A DNA stretch of 64,000 bases from Nereocystis luetkeana (Eukaryota; Sar; Phaeophyceae; Laminariales; Laminariaceae), in NCBI GenBank assembly GCA_031213475.1, contig JARUPZ010000019.1, positions 9,702,698-9,766,697 of the forward strand. Reading direction: 5' to 3'. Made by a program: the position numbers and the translations under genes. This document shows positions 58,901 to 64,000 of the stretch, one piece after another. Each line of letters begins with the position of its first letter. Positions within the stretch are counted from its first letter, which is position 1. The notes beneath the pieces were generated by a model, which saw nothing but the letters and a program-made list of their open reading frames with translations, had not been told where the DNA came from and did no database searches.

Positions 58901-61900
58901 CGAATGTTAACGATACCATCACACCTTGCAACGTCAAGTTTGAGTAAGCAATGTAAGCGGGCGTGCCCATAGAATCGTACCCTGCAACGTTGAGCTACAG
59001 TAGTTGGGGCAACTTTTGTAAGCAGGCGTGCCCATATGATCGCACCTTATCACATCGAACTCGGGAAACTAATGTGAGCAGGCGGGTCGCCGTCGAACGT
59101 AGTCCCGGCCAGTGACACCATGACGAGTAAATGCACCCTGCAGGCAAGCCTCGACGACGGCAGTCATTGCTCGTCGTGTCCTCCGTGCGCCACATGGCCT
59201 TGTTGACTAAAGTAAACCCTTCTCGATCTAGTGTGTCCTCTTTCGAATCGCACAAGAACCAGTGATATCATGGATGAGCTAGCTCACAACCAGCAGTTAT
59301 GCATCGACGACGACATTGGTCGCTCACCTTACCCTTGTTGTGCCATATGGCTTTGTTGGCTAGGTAGCCCCATCCCGATCTATCGCTGCCGACATAGTTG
59401 CTCAGACGAGACTCCGAAGACACCACCCCGACAAACACATTTTTAGAAACACACCTGCTTTAAAAAGTGTTGTCCGTTCGCGAAACGTGGGGAAAACGTA
59501 ACAGATAGGATTCCCTTTAACAAATGCTTGAACCTTGGTTGGAGCTCTCGCGCGCGTCAACGATTATTTCCAACACTCAACACAGCTTTTTTTTACTCTC
59601 AGGAAACATCGGAAGTGCAGCACACTACTCAAATGGTGCTTGCAGGACATTGTCGTGTTGAAAAACGGTTGCGACAAGAAGGAAGAGGAGGTAGAAGTGA
59701 TTGCACCGGTGCGAATGTCATGTGGAATCCGCTGACCTGTCGACGCGAACTTTCCATCGGTGCACCCCGGAACTGAACCCTCGCGTTGCGCGGACCGCGC
59801 TCCACTTCTTCCGGCCGTTGTTGGTCACAGTTAGGTTGGACTTGCTCAATCGAAGGTTCGGTCCACACCCGTCGGCATCAAGCATAAACGGAACCTCTGG
59901 TGGCGTCGACACGGTCAGCGTGGCCAAGACCTTTGTCTCACCGCCCCGTCGTCCACCAGCGAAATTCGCATCATCGAGTGTCGCAGATTTTCTATTTGCC
60001 AACGTGTCGTATGGTTGCTGTCCACGACTGCCAATCGGTAGCCATCGGGAATCGCCCCCACCAATGGTGTGCGCAGTGGTGAATAAGTCGCTGTCGCGGC
60101 GGTGGAGGCTTCTTCCTGGTGCAGCCCGCGCTGATGGCGCACATTCCGCTTGGTTCTGCCTGTTGTTCTCGTCGGTATTTACAGTTGTCCCGCCGCCCCC
60201 CTCGCCTTCATGGCTTTTGGCTAAGCCCGCCAAGGAGCTCGAGGCACAACCCACGGCGTCTTCTCCCAGCGGGTCCGCGTTCGCTTCGCTGGCGGCAATA
60301 GCGCCACCGACCGTGGTTGCTAAGGGAAAACATGATCGTTCGTCACTCAAGGTTCCCGCGCTCTCGGATGGAGGTGCCCTAGGCGAAGAAGAGGGTATCG
60401 CACGGTGTTCTAAGCGAAATATGTAGTGCGTGTCGGCCGCAAGACCGTGTACTTTGAGGCAGCCGTGACTGTCGAGATCAAGAGCGGCGACGTGGTAGGG
60501 CTCCGATCCCCACAGCCCGCTCGCACGGACCTGTCAAAATCGAGCAGGTACACGAAGAGTATGGTTCCAATGCAGTCGGTGAAAAGCAAGGAGTTTTACG
60601 AAAGTTCTGCCTCGTGAAGGTTGCCGCAACACACCGACCCAGAAACAGGAAGGAAGACGGCGAGAAAAAAACATCATAGTTTTGTTGTGAAGCCCCAATT
60701 TTTTTATCCCTCGCCAGGTATGCTACTGCCCAAACAAGTCTCTGACACTAATCTCGTTTAGCATTTCTCCAAAAAACGTGGGCGCCGTTTTACTAGGGTT
60801 GCTTTCAATACTTCACCTTTAGTACCAAGCCCGATTCTTGCCCTTGCCGTCGACTGGCAGCGTGGCTGAGCTTGGAACGAAGAGCTTGCGCCAGGTCAGA
60901 AGCCCCAGGTTCCCTACCGCAAGCCATCGGGTAGGCGATACCGTTGCTACCGATCCCCACTTGCAGTTCCGAGCCGTGGTTGGTACCGAGCCAGCCCCCC
61001 CAGCTCACCGTCACTGATGTCGCAGACGCGGTCTCGACGAGCAGCGACATATTCTGATTTTGAGCCGAGCTATCCTTCCCGGATATAGTCGGTACGGTAG
61101 ATGGTGCCGGGGCCTCGCTCTCCGCTGTGTCGGACCTGTTCGAACCTACAGTCTCGTATTTTTTCACCTGCGTCGTCCTGGAGTTGTTGTCGCTCGCTTC
61201 TTCAACCCCAGAACACGAGGCTGTGGCTACATCCCAGCCGTCGGTGCGCTCACAGGTAGAAGGAATCCACACTTCAGGCACTGAGTGTTTATCGGTTCCA
61301 GTTTGATGACTACCTTCAGACATTGGCCCTTTTTTTTTACAGTTGTCGTCGTGAAAACGACGTGTGCATGCGCCCTTGGAAGGCAGATATCTCTTCCCGC
61401 TCGCGATTGATCGGCGGAGCTCCCACTGAGCGAGGAGTTCAAGCTGGCTCTGAAGAGAGGGTGATCCAAGGCTCTGCATGCTGACCTGGGTCCGCAACCG
61501 AGTGGAAAATTCTCGAGCAAGCAAGCTCTCTTGCAGCGGCAGCGCGTACTCCTCCTTCGTAGGTCCAGAAGACGGGATGGAGGCATGGTGATAAACCTCT
61601 GGCGCTGTCGCGTCATCGGCTGACGCTTCATCTTCGCGCAGGCCTGCAGAAGAACGCCTCCAACGTGGCGCGAGGCGTGACAGATCGAGCATGTGCGCAC
61701 ACAAAGAGCACGCCATAACCCGCAAGTCTCCGCCGGCGCTATTTCCGGTCGCTATTGTGCGGAGGACAGCGGCGAAAGCTCGCGGTGATCGCGCCGAGGC
61801 CACCGCCAATCTAAGGGATCGCGCGTCTTCACTGACGAGGCTTTCGGCTTCGCCCTTCATCACCGGCCCGATCGGCCCACTGGAGTCATCCCCGTTTTCG

Positions 61901-64000
61901 TCTGAACTCCCGTGAACGGACCCTTCCATCCCACCGTACGTGCTTTCCAGCAGCAGGAGCACGTCCAGTACCCACATTGCCCATAAGATGTTCGAACTGA
62001 ACGCCAATGGCTTGCCTGTACCTCCACGGCCTTGGTCGCAGGCAGTTGAACTATCGGTGCACCCGTTTCTGGGTCTATCCGTGGTCAAGCCGTGCTCGAT
62101 CGATGAAACAGCTTCGGCAACGAAGAGTGTGATGAGGCGAGTAAGTGCCGGCGTCGATGTCGTCCAAATTGCCTCGTCGCCCTGCCGTGAATTTGTGGAC
62201 GGCGGTGTACCATCTTTGGTACACTGAGCCAACCGAGGCTTCTTAGCCGAAAACCACCTCCCTTGTCTTCCGGCTTCCGGTTTGATGGAAACAAGGGCAA
62301 GCTCGAAAAACGAACCCATGGCGAGCACGCAGGATCTGTGGACGATGAAGGAAGGGAGTAAGACCAGTCAGTGCTAGTGTAACACTCGACAAAGCCTGGT
62401 CATCTGTACCACACTACGGCAGTAGCACTGCGTCCGTCTGTCCGTTTTATCGTTTTACGAGTATGTAGCATTTCACCTTTTACGTTCAACCCTTTTAGAA
62501 CCGCAGTCCCGTTTTGGGGACAAATCAGTCAAATTCTAAGTAGTTTGTCCCCAAAACGGGACTGCGGTACTGAAAGGGTTAAGTACAATACTGAAGTTGA
62601 CGGATAAGCGCGCTATCTTGGGGTACCGAAACAACGGAATTGTTGAACCGACTTTTCAACCACCAAACCACTGCAGACGCTGGCATGTGCACGTGCTTGT
62701 TCCTGTTCATGTGCGAAAGACGACTTCTTCGATAGCGGCAGCATTTTTTGTCCAACACGAAAATTGGCACTGAGACTGAAGGAGCTTCCTCAACCCAAAA
62801 ACTGACCCAGCAAAGGTTTTAGACATGCAATGGTGTGTTTCAAGCTGATTCGTTGTGTGTCTACAATGTCTACACCATGGGATTGATCGTTCATCAGGTT
62901 CGGCGTACATTTCAGTCTCAAGCAAGGTCCAGTTTGGTTGGGGTGTAGAACGCTTCAGGTGAGTATCACAACCTGAACAACACTATTCACAGGTGAGCCA
63001 CTATACTACCGTATAATGGGCCCAAACGGGCTCATCACGCGCGGTCTTTCTTACCCCGGGAAAATTCCAACTGGCTCAGAAACAAGATGGGGGTGTGGTT
63101 CCTCCAAGGTTTTGTTACGCCCCATGATGGGCGTGTTCGCCGTCTCCGTTGAATTATCCATCGAACTATTAATAGAAGGTGTAGGGCAGGCCGAGTCTGT
63201 AGTATTGGGCCTGGAAGGTGGGTACCTGGATGCAAATGCACAGGGGCACGCGTTAACACCGCGCGAGGTTTGAGTGGAGTACTCTTGTCGTGCAAGCCAC
63301 GTCGACTCACCACCACACCTGCGCCGGCGTGTGTGCAAACCAAACTGTGTCGAAGAAGGCACCCCCCGTCGCCCATTTTTGTTTTACGTTTTACTAAAAG
63401 CAAGGAACAATGTTTGAGCTCGGGAACTGACCAACTGATGAACTCTTTGGTGAGGTCGATAATGCGCCGCTGATTTTCTGGGGCCGTCATTGCTTCCAGC
63501 ACTCCTTGGGCGATCTCCATGATGATTAGATCGCCATCTCCCCCATCATTACCCCAAGCATGGGATACTATAGTGCCTCCTGCACTGGTCGACGGGCCAC
63601 AGCCCTTCGCCGTTGGCTGTTGAACCCACCACCACGGACGTTCAGGCTCAGCCGACCCGACACTCAACAAGCCCGGGGTCCGCGGTGGGCACTGGAGTGA
63701 GCTTCCAATTGCGGCCCTGACATGCGAGAGAAGGTTGACTATCGCGGCACGAGCAAACAGGATTGATAGTGCCATGTCGAGGACAAGGCTGAGCAAAGGA
63801 AGGTCTCCTTCGTCTGCAGACAGGGCTGCTTTCATCAATCCGTGCTGGGCATTGGTGACTTCTCCTTTCGCTGACGAGGCCTCCTGTGCTGTCAGCAATG
63901 CTTCCACCGTCTGCGACGAGGCGTTAACGTCGTTATCTGCCCACGCCGCTTCCTCGGCGGCTGCTCCCAGCGTTGTGACTGCCGCCCCTTGACCGTGCTG
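52954..64000 (-). CDS. Large SPRY/HECT-type E3 ubiquitin ligase, partial
   Basis: Exons that I can join (minus): 64000-63432, then 62335-60817, 60530-59737, 59454-59328, 58875-58715, 57795-56611, 56191-55967, 55367-55220, 54427-53707, 53135-52959. The 5' end is beyond the window. Domains in order: helical region; Fn3-like (SATSVTVSWGGW ... LAADTHYIFRLEH); SPRY (VFVGVVSSESRLSNYVGSDR, GWGYLANKAIWH, SYGDLFREGDTIGVV); a region with GVGVGDRIVSAGGEATV; HECT N-lobe (EKSVFGQLTRHLAN, YRSLGLVVGLAVRAGVPLP, QMVELVPGG) ending in EMEKLVCG, where a stop follows at 52954. HECT enzymes pass ubiquitin through a C-lobe cysteine to substrates; that lobe is not found. The join between the first two exons creates a stop as drawn, so a small exon is probably missing there. 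The family is close to the giant HERC/HECTD4-like ligases, but orthology is not claimed. Confidence 0.82.
54947..55092. repeat. Three spaced CCTTGACGG hairpins
   Basis: Near-perfect hairpins with stem CCTTGACGG and 3-6 nt loops occur at about 54947-54970, 55011-55032 and 55067-55092, some 60 bp apart, each next to GGGAGRTCC/GGGAACCCC-like sequence. They lie in an intron of the E3 ligase gene. Confidence 0.75.
58100..58290 (+). repeat. Exon-like dispersed repeat, second uninterrupted copy
   Basis: This has TTTCACTTTCCAG, then a 59-nt open segment (58133-58191, reading [19 protein letters not shown] with the flanking base), then CACAG|GTGTCG. It is antisense in an intron of the E3 gene. A TTTA microsatellite precedes it (58086-58110). 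Confidence 0.7.
58351..58422 (-). other. tRNA-like or SINE-head sequence with Pol III A and B boxes
   Basis: On the minus strand an A-box-like TGGCTTAGTAGGTGG is followed some 35 nt later by a B-box-like GGTTCAAGTCTC, with a 5-bp T-arm stem GTGGG/CTCAC. The 3' side does not pair with GTCCCCG to form an acceptor stem, so I do not call a functional tRNA. A tRNA-derived SINE fragment or decayed tRNA fits. Confidence 0.4.
58862..59260 (-). repeat. Decayed duplicates of SPRY exon sequences
   Basis: About four degenerate 55-65 bp copies of the 5' end of the SPRY exon that starts at 58875 (word CATATGATCGCACCTTAT) run to about 59085. At 59180-59260 is a decayed relative of the neighbouring SPRY exon, reading LDREGFTLVNKAMWR against SDRSGWGYLANKAIWH. 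They sit in the intron between the two true exons and create decoy acceptors. Confidence 0.6.
62490..62578. mobile_element. TTAA-type palindromic MITE (family A), copy 3
   Basis: Starts CCCTTTTAGAACCGCAGTCC and ends in its near complement, 89 bp. TTAA follows at 62579-62582 and TTCAA precedes. It lies about 155 bp upstream of the large E3 exon, inside the intron that I could not resolve. Confidence 0.82.

Noticed and set aside
58995-59255. Minus-strand frame with LDREGFTLVNKAMWR as a real SPRY exon
   Set aside because: The exon at 59328-59454 gives the better SPRY match and perfect phase on both sides; this one looks like a decayed duplicate.
59701-60426. 241-codon plus-strand frame
   Set aside because: Antisense to the E3 exon at 59737-60530, whose minus-strand reading carries the Fn3 end and SPRY start with correct splice phases.

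Overview
The window looks like nuclear DNA of a brown alga (stramenopile, Ectocarpus-like). This is an inference from several things seen in the sequence: genes of 7-14 kb cut by 3-10 introns, GC-rich exons in more AT-rich introns full of microsatellites and small palindromic elements, plastid presequences of the secondary-plastid type (ER signal peptide followed by a cleavage-site Phe), and neighbouring genes on strictly alternating strands. Five protein genes account for all coding sequence that I can support. I joined exons by hand from splice signals, reading phase and family conservation. In the four genes that lie wholly inside the window, the exon lengths add up to a multiple of three with no internal stop.

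Layout. (1) 1126-11292, minus: YAK1-type DYRK kinase, 10 exons, about 1363 aa. (2) 12604-19736, plus: CYP97-family P450 with a plastid presequence, 4 exons, about 725 aa. (3) 22787-36109, minus: a second CYP97-family P450 with a plastid presequence, 10 exons, about 633 aa, tail to tail with the first. (4) 36571-50512, plus: DP subunit of the E2F/DP cell-cycle transcription factor, 10 exons, about 562 aa, head to head with gene 3 across only 461 bp. (5) 52954-64000, minus, cut by the right edge: a very large HECT-type E3 ubiquitin ligase with Fn3-like and SPRY domains, in which I cannot find the catalytic C-lobe.

The two P450s fit xanthophyll biosynthesis (ring hydroxylation of carotenes on the route to zeaxanthin and fucoxanthin). 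The kinase, DP and the E3 ligase are general growth, cell-cycle and protein-turnover functions. Nothing suggests that the five genes form one pathway, beyond the P450 pair.

Introns and spacers hold most of the unusual material: a TTAA-flanked foldback element of about 85-89 bp in three copies, a second foldback family ending in CCCCCGTAAT, a 785-bp inverted-repeat element inside a degenerate telomere-like array, an exon-like repeat whose copies differ by exactly one codon, decayed duplicates of SPRY exons, GC-AG introns, and a recurrent TACCTGGTA motif. I see no rRNA gene, CRISPR array, complete tRNA or autonomous transposon.
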